From JBDZVM01 sp040255675 (lineage in GTDB: Bacteria > Actinomycetota > Actinomycetes > Acidothermales > Acidothermaceae), in the NCBI GenBank assembly GCA_040255675.1, contig JBDZVM010000063.1, forward strand, positions 1 through 16,533: 16,533 nt of DNA, written 5' to 3'. Shown piece after piece: positions 7,322 through 13,966 of this stretch. The position numbers were made by a program, and so were the translations under genes. Numbering within the stretch: position 1 is the first letter of the stretch; every line of letters begins with the position of its first letter. The notes beneath the pieces are model-generated. The model worked only from the letters and a program-made list of their open reading frames with translations, was not told the origin of the DNA and made no database searches.

Positions 7322-8263
7322 ATCAAGGCGTTCAAGGAACTCGCGGCTTCGCTGGACGTCGTCGGCCATCTGGGCCAGCAGCGCCTCGACACCGTCGAAC
7401 GCGACCATGTCACGAAGCCGCGTCCCGAAATCGAGCGCCAGTCGACGTCCGTACACATCAAGATCGGCGCGGTCGATGACGTAAGCCTCGACCCGGCGCG
7501 TCGTACCCTCGAAGGTTGGATTGGTACCTATCGAGATCGCCGCCGGCAGACCATCGAGCCAGCCGGCGTAAACCCCGTCGGCGGGTATCGCCAGCCGCGG
7601 CGCTACGTCGAGGTTCGCGGTCGGGTAGCCGAGGTCGCGACCGCGATGATCGCCATGCACGATGACGCCTTCCAGCCGGTGCGGCCGGCCGAGCGCGGAC
7701 GCCGCCGCCTCGACGTTTCCGGCCGCGACTTGCGCGCGAATCCAGGTCGACGAGAGCACCGGGTCGCCGTCAGTCGGGGCGGACGGCGGCAGCAGCGACA
7801 CCGCGTCGACCATGAAACCGGCCGACGCGCCGAGGTCGCGCAACATCGAGACGTCGCCCGCCGCGCGCCGTCCGAATCTGAAGTTTTCGCCCACGACGAC
7901 GTCGACGACGCGCAACGCTCCGACGAGCAAGGACCGCACGAATTGCTCCGGCGACTGAAAAGAAAACTCGGGCGTGAAATCCGCGACGTACACGCCGTCG
8001 ACGCCGAGCTCGCCCAGCAACTCGACGCGGCGCTCAAGGGTGGTCAGCCGCGGCGGCGCGGCGTGTGGCACCAACACCTCTTCAGGCATGGGGTCGAACG
8101 TCACCGCGACCGCGGGAAGCCGCAACTCGGCTGCCCGCGCCAACGCGCGATGAATCATGAATTGGTGGCCGCGGTGCACGCCGTCGAAAACGCCGATCGT
8201 GGCCACGCAGCGATCGGGCAGCCGCTGATCAAGCGAAAGCTCCCGCTGGCGCCACACGCGCAC
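7319..8263 (-). CDS. ribF: Bifunctional riboflavin kinase / FAD synthetase
   Basis: Cytosolic enzyme that phosphorylates riboflavin to FMN and adenylates FMN to FAD. The N-terminal nucleotidyltransferase half shows GVFDGVHRGHQ (HxGH-type nucleotide site), VTFDPMPEEVL, VGENFRFG and SSTWIR, where the last usually reads SSTRIR. The C-terminal kinase half starts with GVIVHGDHRGRDLGYPTANL and continues with GVYAGWLDG, ISIGTNPTF and VEAYVID. The frame continues upstream to 8425, but the chosen start is GTG at 8261-8263 (product MRVWRQREL), preceded by AGGAG at 8277-8273; this gives 314 residues, normal for the family. A second GTG two codons later is possible. It usually follows truB directly; here about 4.4 kb of accessory genes lie between the two, so it probably has its own promoter in 8264-8491. 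Confidence 0.95.
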   Translation of the reverse strand: MRVWRQRELSLDQRLPDRCVATIGVFDGVHRGHQFMIHRALARAAELRLPAVAVTFDPMPEEVLVPHAAPPRLTTLERRVELLGELGVDGVYVADFTPEFSFQSPEQFVRSLLVGALRVVDVVVGENFRFGRRAAGDVSMLRDLGASAGFMVDAVSLLPPSAPTDGDPVLSSTWIRAQVAAGNVEAAASALGRPHRLEGVIVHGDHRGRDLGYPTANLDVAPRLAIPADGVYAGWLDGLPAAISIGTNPTFEGTTRRVEAYVIDRADLDVYGRRLALDFGTRLRDMVAFDGVEALLAQMADDVQRSREFLERLD

Positions 8264-8327
8264 GACGACGCACTCCTTTCCGGCCAAACAAGGGCTCACC
8301 CCGCGTCCGAGCACAAAGCTTGTCACG

Positions 8328-8345
8328 ACCATCGCGAGCGATGGT
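8328..8345. promoter_or_regulatory. Inverted repeat in the divergent ribF / PAP2-acyltransferase region
   Basis: ACCATCGC (8328-8335) and GCGATGGT (8338-8345) form a perfect 8-2-8 dyad, 65 bases upstream of the ribF start and about 150 bases upstream of the fusion gene start. Its size and symmetry suit a dimeric regulator such as a TetR-type repressor. Neither promoter could be identified with confidence, and no such regulator gene lies next to it. Confidence 0.5.
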
Positions 8346-8367
8346 GTCGGCCTGTCGCCACCTGACG

Positions 8368-8381
8368 GGGTTTGCAAACCC
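8368..8381. promoter_or_regulatory. Perfect 14-bp palindrome GGGTTTGCAAACCC
   Basis: A fully symmetric 14-bp palindrome 105-118 bases upstream of the ribF start and 111-124 bases upstream of the fusion gene's ATG. It differs from the neighbouring dyad, so the two may be bound by different proteins. A TTG within it (8372) could in theory open a longer frame of the fusion gene, but the palindrome is better explained as an operator. Confidence 0.5.
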
Positions 8382-8413
8382 GCTCGCGCGGTGAGGCCGA
8401 ACGAAGAGCACTC

Positions 8414-8478
8414 GATCTCGCGCACGAGCTACTAACGCGCGATCTCGCGCACGAGCTACTAACGCGCGATCTCGCGCA
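8414..8478 (+). repeat. 27-bp tandem repeat, 2.4 copies, just upstream of the PAP2-acyltransferase start
   Basis: A 27-bp unit beginning GATCTCGCGCACGAGC is present at 8414-8440 and 8441-8467 without a single difference. A third, partial copy (11 bases) starts at 8468 and ends 2 bases before the AAGGA ribosome-binding site. At each junction a 14-bp dyad GCGCGA-TC-TCGCGC is formed (8437-8450 and 8464-8477), so the array offers two equal sites 27 bp apart. The unit length is a multiple of three and keeps the reading frame open (it would encode LAHELLTRD repeats), so a coding role cannot be fully excluded, though the downstream ATG with its Shine-Dalgarno site is the better start. Confidence 0.75.
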
Positions 8479-8491
8479 TAAAGGACGATGC

Positions 8492-10768
8492 ATGGCGAAG
8501 CGGGCCGGGCGCGAAGAACTGGCCAGACAACCGAGCAGAGAACCCGTCACGGAGCCGGCCTTCGCGTTGAGCGACTTCACGACGGCCACGGCCTCCGTGC
8601 CCGCGAGTCCGGCGAAACCAGCGGCGGACGCCGAATGCCAGACGTGGAGCCGCGGCTCCGGATGGCGCGAACTAGCGCTCGGTCTTGCGATCTTCGCTGT
8701 CTACTTGCTTGTCACACGCCAGGTGCAGGTCTCGCACGCCGTCGCCGACGGACACGCGCGCTGGCTCATGCAGTTCGAGCGGGCGCTGCGTATTGACGTC
8801 GAATCGGCACTCAACGGGTGGCTGGCGCGCCACCACGCGCTCGGCATGTTCGCCGCCTGGGAGTACGCGACGACGTACATCGTGACGACGTTCGGCTTCC
8901 TCGGCTGGTTATGGTGGCGCCGCCGCGAGCATTACCGCTGGGCGCGTGGCGTGCTGGTCGCGAGCACGCTGATCGCGATCGGCTGCTTCGCGATGTGGCC
9001 GCTCACGCCGCCGCGCTTGCTGCCCGGAGACGGCTTCCACGACGTCGTCGCGACACACCATCCGTTCTTGTCGTGGGGCAGCAACACCGTGTCTGCTGGC
9101 GCGGACCAGTGGGCGGCGATGCCGAGCTTGCATGTGGGGTGGGCGGTCTGGGTCACAGTCGCGGCGCTGCGGGTTGGCACCGGCTGGCTCGGTCGCGGGC
9201 TCGCGGGTCTGCACCTGCTCCTTACCTCGTACGTCGTGATCGCGACCGGCAACCACTTCGTACTCGACATCGGCGCCGGCTTCGCGCTGATCGGCGTCGC
9301 GATGCTGGTCTATCCAGCATTCACAGCAACAACGGGTTGGGTGAGCAGGGCGCTGCTTTTCGATTCGTCACGAAATGCGCGCGCCGCCCCGCGAAAGCCG
9401 GTCGCGGCGCCGATCGCCGCGGCGGACGCGTTTTTCGTGCACGTCGAAAGCTCAGCGGTGCCGCAAGTCGTCGGCGGCGTCGCACTCCTGAATACCGCGA
9501 GCCGAGACGGCGACATCGCCGTCCGACTCGACACCGAACGCATCCGCCGATTGCTCGCCGCGAGGTTGCCGGAGATTCCGCAGTTTCGACGCCTCCTACG
9601 GAGGGAGCCGCCGTGGCGACGTCCGTGTTGGGTCGAGACAACGGACGTCGACTTGCGCTACCACGTGCGATCCACCAGGATCACGGACGGCGCCGGACGC
9701 CGGGGATTGGAGCGGCTGGTCGCGCATCTGGTGAGCCGGCCGCTCGACCCGCACCGGCCACCGTGGCGAATGTGGTTCGTGCACGACGTCGGGCCGAACG
9801 AAGCGGCGGCGGTCGTGCTCATGCATCACGCCGTCGGCGACGGCATTTGCGTCGTCGACATCTTGCGCCACCTGCTCGAACCGACGTTCGTGCAGCGCCT
9901 TCCGGCGCTTGCGCATAGACCGCGATCCCTCGCGCGGGCTAGTGCTGTCGGAGTAGGTATCGCGCAACTCGCGTTCGACGGGCGCGCGCAACCACTTCCG
10001 TTCAGCGGCGCGGTCACCCGCGATCGGGTGTGGCGCACCATCGACATGCCGCTGCGCGACGTGCGCGCCGTCGCGCGGGCCAGCCGCGCTACGGTCACCG
10101 ACGTATTGCTCGCCGCATTCGGCGAGGTCGTCGGCGAATTGCTCGATGAACGAGGCATTTCGCGCGCCGCGCGCACCATGCGTATCGCCGTTCCCATCAC
10201 GTTGCGCGGGTCGACGGACGACGGGCCCGCCCAGTCACCGGGAAACCTGACTGCCGCAATTCGTGTCGACGTACCGCTTGACGTCATGGCGCCGGCCGAG
10301 CGAATTGCGGCCGTTCACGCGGCCGGGCAACGCAAGCGCAGGGCGAGCCGGGTTCTCGCGACTACCGCGGTGGTGCGCGCGATCGGGTTCTTGCCGCCGC
10401 CCGCGCACCGACTGTGCGCCCGAGCGATGTACCAGTCGAAGTTTTTCTCGGCGATCGTCACCAACATGCCCGGCCCGTCACGCGAGTTGTCGTTCATCGG
10501 AATGCCGCTCAAGGACGTATATCCGGTCGTGCCACTCGCCGACGGCGTGCCGATCGCGGCCGGGACTCTTGGCTGGAACGGGCGGCTTTGCCTTTCCGTC
10601 ACCGCGGACCCGAACCTGTTGCCCGAAGCGCGCGATATCGACGTTCGGCTGCTCGCCGCGCTCGATCGGCTCGCGACTGACGTCGGCGTAACGCTCGAAC
10701 CCTTCGACGGGCGATCCGCCGCGAAGGCATTCTCGGGATCAGCCGCGTGGCCGCAATCGTCGGCTTGA
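8492..10768 (+). CDS. Bifunctional membrane PAP2 phosphatase / WS-DGAT acyltransferase fusion
   Basis: A 758-residue fusion. Residues ~60-285 form a membrane domain of the PAP2 superfamily (Aur1/inositol-phosphotransferase-like branch): about six hydrophobic segments, PPRLLPGDG (173-181), MPSLHVGW (210-217, H214) and GNHFVLDIGAG (253-263, H255 and D259), the catalytic His/Asp set. Residues ~305-740 form a wax ester synthase/diacylglycerol acyltransferase: WVETTDVDLRYHV, PLDPHRPPW, catalytic HHAVGDG (445-451) and a typical C-terminal half with TNMPGP (657-662). The first ~55 residues are polar. The start is ATG 8492 with AAGGA at 8481-8485; the frame is open further upstream across a tandem repeat. 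Combined, the domains could convert phosphatidate to diacylglycerol and then to triacylglycerol at the membrane (inference); the PAP2 half could instead transfer a head group. It overlaps the following transporter gene by 22 bases. Confidence 0.9.
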   Translation: MAKRAGREELARQPSREPVTEPAFALSDFTTATASVPASPAKPAADAECQTWSRGSGWRELALGLAIFAVYLLVTRQVQVSHAVADGHARWLMQFERALRIDVESALNGWLARHHALGMFAAWEYATTYIVTTFGFLGWLWWRRREHYRWARGVLVASTLIAIGCFAMWPLTPPRLLPGDGFHDVVATHHPFLSWGSNTVSAGADQWAAMPSLHVGWAVWVTVAALRVGTGWLGRGLAGLHLLLTSYVVIATGNHFVLDIGAGFALIGVAMLVYPAFTATTGWVSRALLFDSSRNARAAPRKPVAAPIAAADAFFVHVESSAVPQVVGGVALLNTASRDGDIAVRLDTERIRRLLAARLPEIPQFRRLLRREPPWRRPCWVETTDVDLRYHVRSTRITDGAGRRGLERLVAHLVSRPLDPHRPPWRMWFVHDVGPNEAAAVVLMHHAVGDGICVVDILRHLLEPTFVQRLPALAHRPRSLARASAVGVGIAQLAFDGRAQPLPFSGAVTRDRVWRTIDMPLRDVRAVARASRATVTDVLLAAFGEVVGELLDERGISRAARTMRIAVPITLRGSTDDGPAQSPGNLTAAIRVDVPLDVMAPAERIAAVHAAGQRKRRASRVLATTAVVRAIGFLPPPAHRLCARAMYQSKFFSAIVTNMPGPSRELSFIGMPLKDVYPVVPLADGVPIAAGTLGWNGRLCLSVTADPNLLPEARDIDVRLLAALDRLATDVGVTLEPFDGRSAAKAFSGSAAWPQSSA

Positions 10769-11718
10769 GTTTGCTCGCTGCTTTCTGTTTCGCGGCAGCA
10801 TCGGCAATTCAGCAACGCGCGGCCGCGCGAGAGGGCGTCAAAGGCCGGCCCATCGCGTTAGTGCGCCGGCTGTTGCGGCGGCGCGCCTGGCTCGCCGGGT
10901 GGGGAGTCAACGTCATCGGCTTCTTTTCCCAAACCGCCGCGCTGCGCATCGGAAATGTGGCGGTCGTACAACCCTTGCTAACGACGCAATTGCTGTTCGC
11001 GATCCCGCTCGCGACGACCGGTATGAAAGTGCGGCCGACGAAGCACGACTGGGCGGGCGCTGCCGCGGTGTGCGCCGGGCTCGTCCTTTTTCTTCAAGTA
11101 CGCGGCGCCGCTCCGCTGCACGCGCATCCCGATCGCGACCGATTGCTCGAAACCATTCCGTTCGCCGGCGCCGTCGTCGGTGTGCTCGCGGCCGCCAGTT
11201 TGCATCCGCGGCGACAATTGAAAAAGGGCGGTCACGCCCCGCGGCCGGTGCTGGCGTCGGTCTTCGGCGTGGCCGCCGGCGTCTGTTTCGCTTACACCGC
11301 CGCGTTCATCGTGTTGACCTCCAGCGACCTGCTCGATCGCGGCGTACTCGAAACCGCTGTCGACTGGCCCGGCTACGCCTTAGCGGGCAGCACCGCATTG
11401 GGAATTATCCTTGAGCAGCAGGCATTCTCAGTCGGTACGTTGCCACCTGCCCTGTCCACGATGACCATCGTCAATCCTGTCGTGGCCTACGTCTTGGGCA
11501 TCGTCGCATTCCACACGCGCCCACCCCAAACTAGCGCGGCATGGGCAGGTCTGTTGTGCAGCGCGGTGCTCGTAAGCGCCGGAGTGTGGCTGCTCGCGAA
11601 TTCCCGGACGGCGCAACACGCCATGCCCGAACCGGCGGCGGCGACGGCGCAAGGCAAAACAGCTACTGTCGCCACCTCCACGTCATCGCGGGAAGAAACA
11701 CCCCCGACCACGCGATAG
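10747..11718 (+). CDS. DMT-superfamily (EamA/NIPA-like) membrane transporter
   Basis: A 323-residue protein with about nine hydrophobic segments in the drug/metabolite transporter pattern. It opens with VGLSLLAAFCFAAASAIQQRAA, has NVAVVQPLLTTQLLFAIPLA in the first half and the matching ALSTMTIVNPVVAYVLGIVAF in the second, then a polar, Ala/Thr/Ser-rich cytoplasmic tail of ~45 residues. The start is taken as GTG at 10747-10749, inside the last codons of the fusion gene (22-base overlap); the ribosome-binding site is weak, and a TTG a few codons later is possible. The overlap indicates co-expression and perhaps a shared task such as moving a lipid precursor or product, but the substrate is unknown. 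It ends 38 bp from the convergent ArsR-SRPBCC gene, and no terminator hairpin is seen in that gap. Confidence 0.85.
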   Translation: MAAIVGLSLLAAFCFAAASAIQQRAAAREGVKGRPIALVRRLLRRRAWLAGWGVNVIGFFSQTAALRIGNVAVVQPLLTTQLLFAIPLATTGMKVRPTKHDWAGAAAVCAGLVLFLQVRGAAPLHAHPDRDRLLETIPFAGAVVGVLAAASLHPRRQLKKGGHAPRPVLASVFGVAAGVCFAYTAAFIVLTSSDLLDRGVLETAVDWPGYALAGSTALGIILEQQAFSVGTLPPALSTMTIVNPVVAYVLGIVAFHTRPPQTSAAWAGLLCSAVLVSAGVWLLANSRTAQHAMPEPAAATAQGKTATVATSTSSREETPPTTR

Positions 11719-11756
11719 GGCGCCCAAGCTCGAAGCGTTCGCGGTACCCGACGCGA

Positions 11757-12578
11757 CTACTTCTCCCCGCCGTGGCTGGCCGCGGCCATCTCCCACGGCG
11801 CCCGCGGTAGCACGCTGCCGGTCTCGAGCAGTGACTTGAGATTCGCCAACACAGCGGGCCAGCCTTGCGAAATGCCGTCGAGCATCTCCTGGTTGGGCAG
11901 GTTCTCGTGCGTGACGGTGAGCCGGACGATGTCGTGGTGCGGCTCGATAAGAAACGTGACGACTGAGGGATCTCGTGCCGGTTCGGCATCGGGCGAGCCC
12001 TCGAATGTGATCACCAAGCGAGTCGGCGGTTCGGCCTCGAGCACTCGCCCGACGACGTCAGCGACGCCTGACCCGTCGACGCGCCGGTGTTCCCACGTCG
12101 AGCCGGGCTGCCAGTCGGAGACGTTGGCGTGGCCCCAGTACTGGGCCGTCAAGTCCGCGTCCGTCAGCGCCTTCCACACCTGCCGCGCACTGGCGTGGAT
12201 GTAGGTGACGTAGATGTAGCTGGGGATCATCGCGTACTCCTCTGCCTGCTTCTTGATGGTTGCGAGCGCGCGTAGTCGCGGCTTGTCGAATTCCGCGATC
12301 CAGCGCCGCTCGATCTCGTGGATCGGCGTCGGGTTGAGGTAGTGCAGACGCTGCCGCCCGTGCCGCACGACCGTGACGAGGTTGGCCCGCACGAGGACGT
12401 CGACGTGTTGGGTCGCCGACTGGCGTGCCATGTCGAGGCCGTCACATAGCTCGCCGAGCGTCAACCCCTTTCGCGTCGGGCCGGTTCGGGCGCGGAGCCG
12501 GTCGAGCAGAACACGACGCGTTGGATCAGCCAGTGCCTTGAACACCGGGTCGAAGTCCGAGTCCGCCGGCGCGTTCAC
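11757..12578 (-). CDS. ArsR-type HTH / SRPBCC (AHSA1-like) fusion regulator
   Basis: A 273-residue two-domain protein. Residues ~8-95 are an ArsR winged helix (FKALADPTRRVLLDRL, LGELCDGLDMARQSATQHVDVLV as turn and recognition helix, VVRHGRQRLHYLNP as wing). Residues ~120-265 are an SRPBCC ligand-binding fold of the AHSA1 type (YIYVTYIHASARQVWKALTD, YWGHANVSDW, GSTWEHR, PPTRLVITFE). The metal site ELCVC of true metal sensors is absent: there is only one cysteine, so a hydrophobic small molecule is a more likely signal (inference). A TTG start at 12614 is formally possible, but that TTG is the first three bases of the -35 box; the GTG at 12576-12578 is chosen because a consensus promoter places the transcript start on it. 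No Shine-Dalgarno site is seen, consistent with a leaderless mRNA. Confidence 0.88.
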   Translation of the reverse strand: MNAPADSDFDPVFKALADPTRRVLLDRLRARTGPTRKGLTLGELCDGLDMARQSATQHVDVLVRANLVTVVRHGRQRLHYLNPTPIHEIERRWIAEFDKPRLRALATIKKQAEEYAMIPSYIYVTYIHASARQVWKALTDADLTAQYWGHANVSDWQPGSTWEHRRVDGSGVADVVGRVLEAEPPTRLVITFEGSPDAEPARDPSVVTFLIEPHHDIVRLTVTHENLPNQEMLDGISQGWPAVLANLKSLLETGSVLPRAPWEMAAASHGGEK

Positions 12579-12584
12579 CGGAAC

Positions 12585-12614
12585 AATATGCAGGTGATTA
12601 CCTGCATATGTCAA
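12585..12614 (-). promoter_or_regulatory. Promoter with embedded 24-bp operator for the ArsR-SRPBCC gene
   Basis: On the minus strand TTGACA (12614-12609) and CATATT (12590-12585) are separated by 18 bases, a near-consensus housekeeping sigma promoter. Six bases later comes the GTG start codon. A perfect inverted repeat, ATATGCAGGT (12586-12595) with ACCTGCATAT (12600-12609) around GATT, fills the whole spacer and covers five bases of the -10 box. A repressor bound there would exclude RNA polymerase; the adjacent ArsR-type protein is the obvious candidate (autorepression). The truB stop is 19 bp beyond the -35, so this gene is probably not simply read through from truB. Confidence 0.85.
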
Positions 12615-12632
12615 CCGGTCCGCGCTTGCGGG

Positions 12633-13547
12633 CTATCCGACGAACACGGCCACCGGTTTCGCTAGACCGTCACGGTCTTCGAGCAGCGCGATGAACTCGC
12701 CGCGCGGGCCAAATGCCGCGACCGGTTGATCGTCGAGCCCGGACGCCGCGACCTTGCCGCCGTGGGCTAGCCGAGTCGCGTCGTCGGTGTCGAGGTCGCG
12801 CCGAGGAAAACTCGCGGCCGCGACGTCGTCGAGGCTGGTGTACGCGAACGAGTCTTCTAGCTGTTCTAGGGTTTTCGCTTGCCGGACGTCGAAAACCCCG
12901 ACCCGGGTGCGGCGCAATGTCGTCAGATGCCCGCCGACGCCGAGGTTTTCACCGAGGTCGCGCGCGAGCGAACGAACGTAGGTACCCGACGAGCACGTCA
13001 CGTCGAACTCGACGTCGACCGTGTCACCCCCGTGGCGAACGCCGGTGATGTCGAGGCTCGCGACGCGCACCCGCCGGGCAGCCAAGACAACGTCCTCCCC
13101 CGCGCGCGCCCGCTTGTACGCGCGCTGCCCGTCGACCTTGATGGCGCTGACCGCGGGCGGCCGTTGCTCGATGTCGCCGACGAGCCGCAACGCGGCGGCT
13201 AACACGTCGTCCGGTTCGATATGAGAACACGAACGGACGGCGAGCACCTCGCCTTCGGCGTCGTCGGTCGAGGTCGTTTGACCGAGCCGCGCGGTCGCCT
13301 GATAGTGCTTGTCGCGCAAGGCAAGATGGCCAAGAAGCCTGGTAGCGCGGCCTATTCCGACGAGCAGCACGCCGGTGGCCATCGGATCGAGCGTGCCCGC
13401 GTGGCCGACGCGGCGCGTACCCGCGAGCCGCCGAACGCGCGCCACGACGTCGTGCGATGTCATGCCGGCCGGTTTATCGACGACGACCAAACCGCCCGGC
13501 GGCGGTGGTTCGCGCGGTGTCACGCGTGCGGCCTGCCGCAACGTCAC
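12633..13547 (-). CDS. truB: tRNA pseudouridine(55) synthase
   Basis: Converts U55 of the tRNA T-loop to pseudouridine. Of 304 residues, the N-terminal part shows LVVVDKPAGMTSHDVVARVRR (from 20) and GHAGTLDPMATGVL (48-61), with the catalytic aspartate D54. RDKHYQATARLGQTTSTDDAEG, PPAVSAIKVDGQRAY and CSSGTYVRSLARDLG are further family blocks. The C-terminal ~70 residues are less conserved, as in other actinobacterial TruB proteins. The GTG at 13545-13547 shares GTGA with the rbfA stop. However, the AGGAG site runs directly into that GTG, so the real start may be the TTG two codons later (13541), which sits 5 bases after AGGAG. ribF, its usual next gene, has been displaced. Confidence 0.96.
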   Translation of the reverse strand: MTLRQAARVTPREPPPPGGLVVVDKPAGMTSHDVVARVRRLAGTRRVGHAGTLDPMATGVLLVGIGRATRLLGHLALRDKHYQATARLGQTTSTDDAEGEVLAVRSCSHIEPDDVLAAALRLVGDIEQRPPAVSAIKVDGQRAYKRARAGEDVVLAARRVRVASLDITGVRHGGDTVDVEFDVTCSSGTYVRSLARDLGENLGVGGHLTTLRRTRVGVFDVRQAKTLEQLEDSFAYTSLDDVAAASFPRRDLDTDDATRLAHGGKVAASGLDDQPVAAFGPRGEFIALLEDRDGLAKPVAVFVG

Positions 13548-13966
13548 TCCTGGGGCCTGGTGCGATACGGGTCGGGATCGCCGGCTGGTGTCGCACCGGC
13601 GGCCGTCTCGTGCACCATCGCGTCGGCCGCGCGTGCCTTGGCGATCAACTCGTCGATATGGGCGACGTTGTCTTGGACGCCGTCGAGCACGAACGCCAGT
13701 GTCGGCGTGAAACGCACCTGAGTCTGCTTACCGACCTCGGCCCGCAAGATGCCCTTCGCGGATTCCAAAGCAGCGGCACTTTCGGCGCGCGCGGTTTCGT
13801 CACCGAGCACGGTGTAGAACACGGTGGCGTCGCGTAGGTCGGCCGTGACGCGCGCATCGATGACGGTCACGAAACCAAGGCGAGGGTCCTTTACCTGCCT
13901 TTTCAGGGTTTCTGCCACGACCACCTTGATGCGGTCGGCCAACTTCTGGGCTCTCGGATTGCTCAT
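13544..13966 (-). CDS. rbfA: 30S ribosome-binding factor RbfA
   Basis: A 140-residue late maturation factor for the small ribosomal subunit that binds near the 5' end of 16S rRNA. Visible features are the N-terminal helix RAQKLADRIKVVVAETLKR, then KDPRLGFVTVIDARVTADLRDATVFYTVLGD (the KH-like fold with its conserved VTVI and A.VFYTVLG strands), and RFTPTLAFVLDGVQDNVAHIDELI near the C-terminus. A Pro/Ala/Gly-rich tail of ~25 residues follows. The start is ATG at 13964-13966, overlapping the ylxP stop as ATGA, with AGAGGA 6-7 bases upstream. It is coupled to ylxP before it and truB after it. Confidence 0.96.
   Translation of the reverse strand: MSNPRAQKLADRIKVVVAETLKRQVKDPRLGFVTVIDARVTADLRDATVFYTVLGDETARAESAAALESAKGILRAEVGKQTQVRFTPTLAFVLDGVQDNVAHIDELIAKARAADAMVHETAAGATPAGDPDPYRTRPQE

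Noticed and set aside
8372..8491. 40-residue N-terminal extension of the PAP2-acyltransferase from TTG 8372
   Set aside because: The TTG lies in a perfect palindrome without a ribosome-binding site, while the ATG at 8492 has AAGGA at proper spacing.
11719..11756. Bidirectional terminator between the convergent DMT and ArsR-SRPBCC genes
   Set aside because: No stem of useful length and no T-run could be found in the 38 bp.
12579..12614. TTG start at 12614 for the ArsR-SRPBCC gene
   Set aside because: The TTG is part of the TTGACA -35 box and the extra codons are the operator dyad. GTG at 12578 fits the promoter and the ArsR domain boundary.
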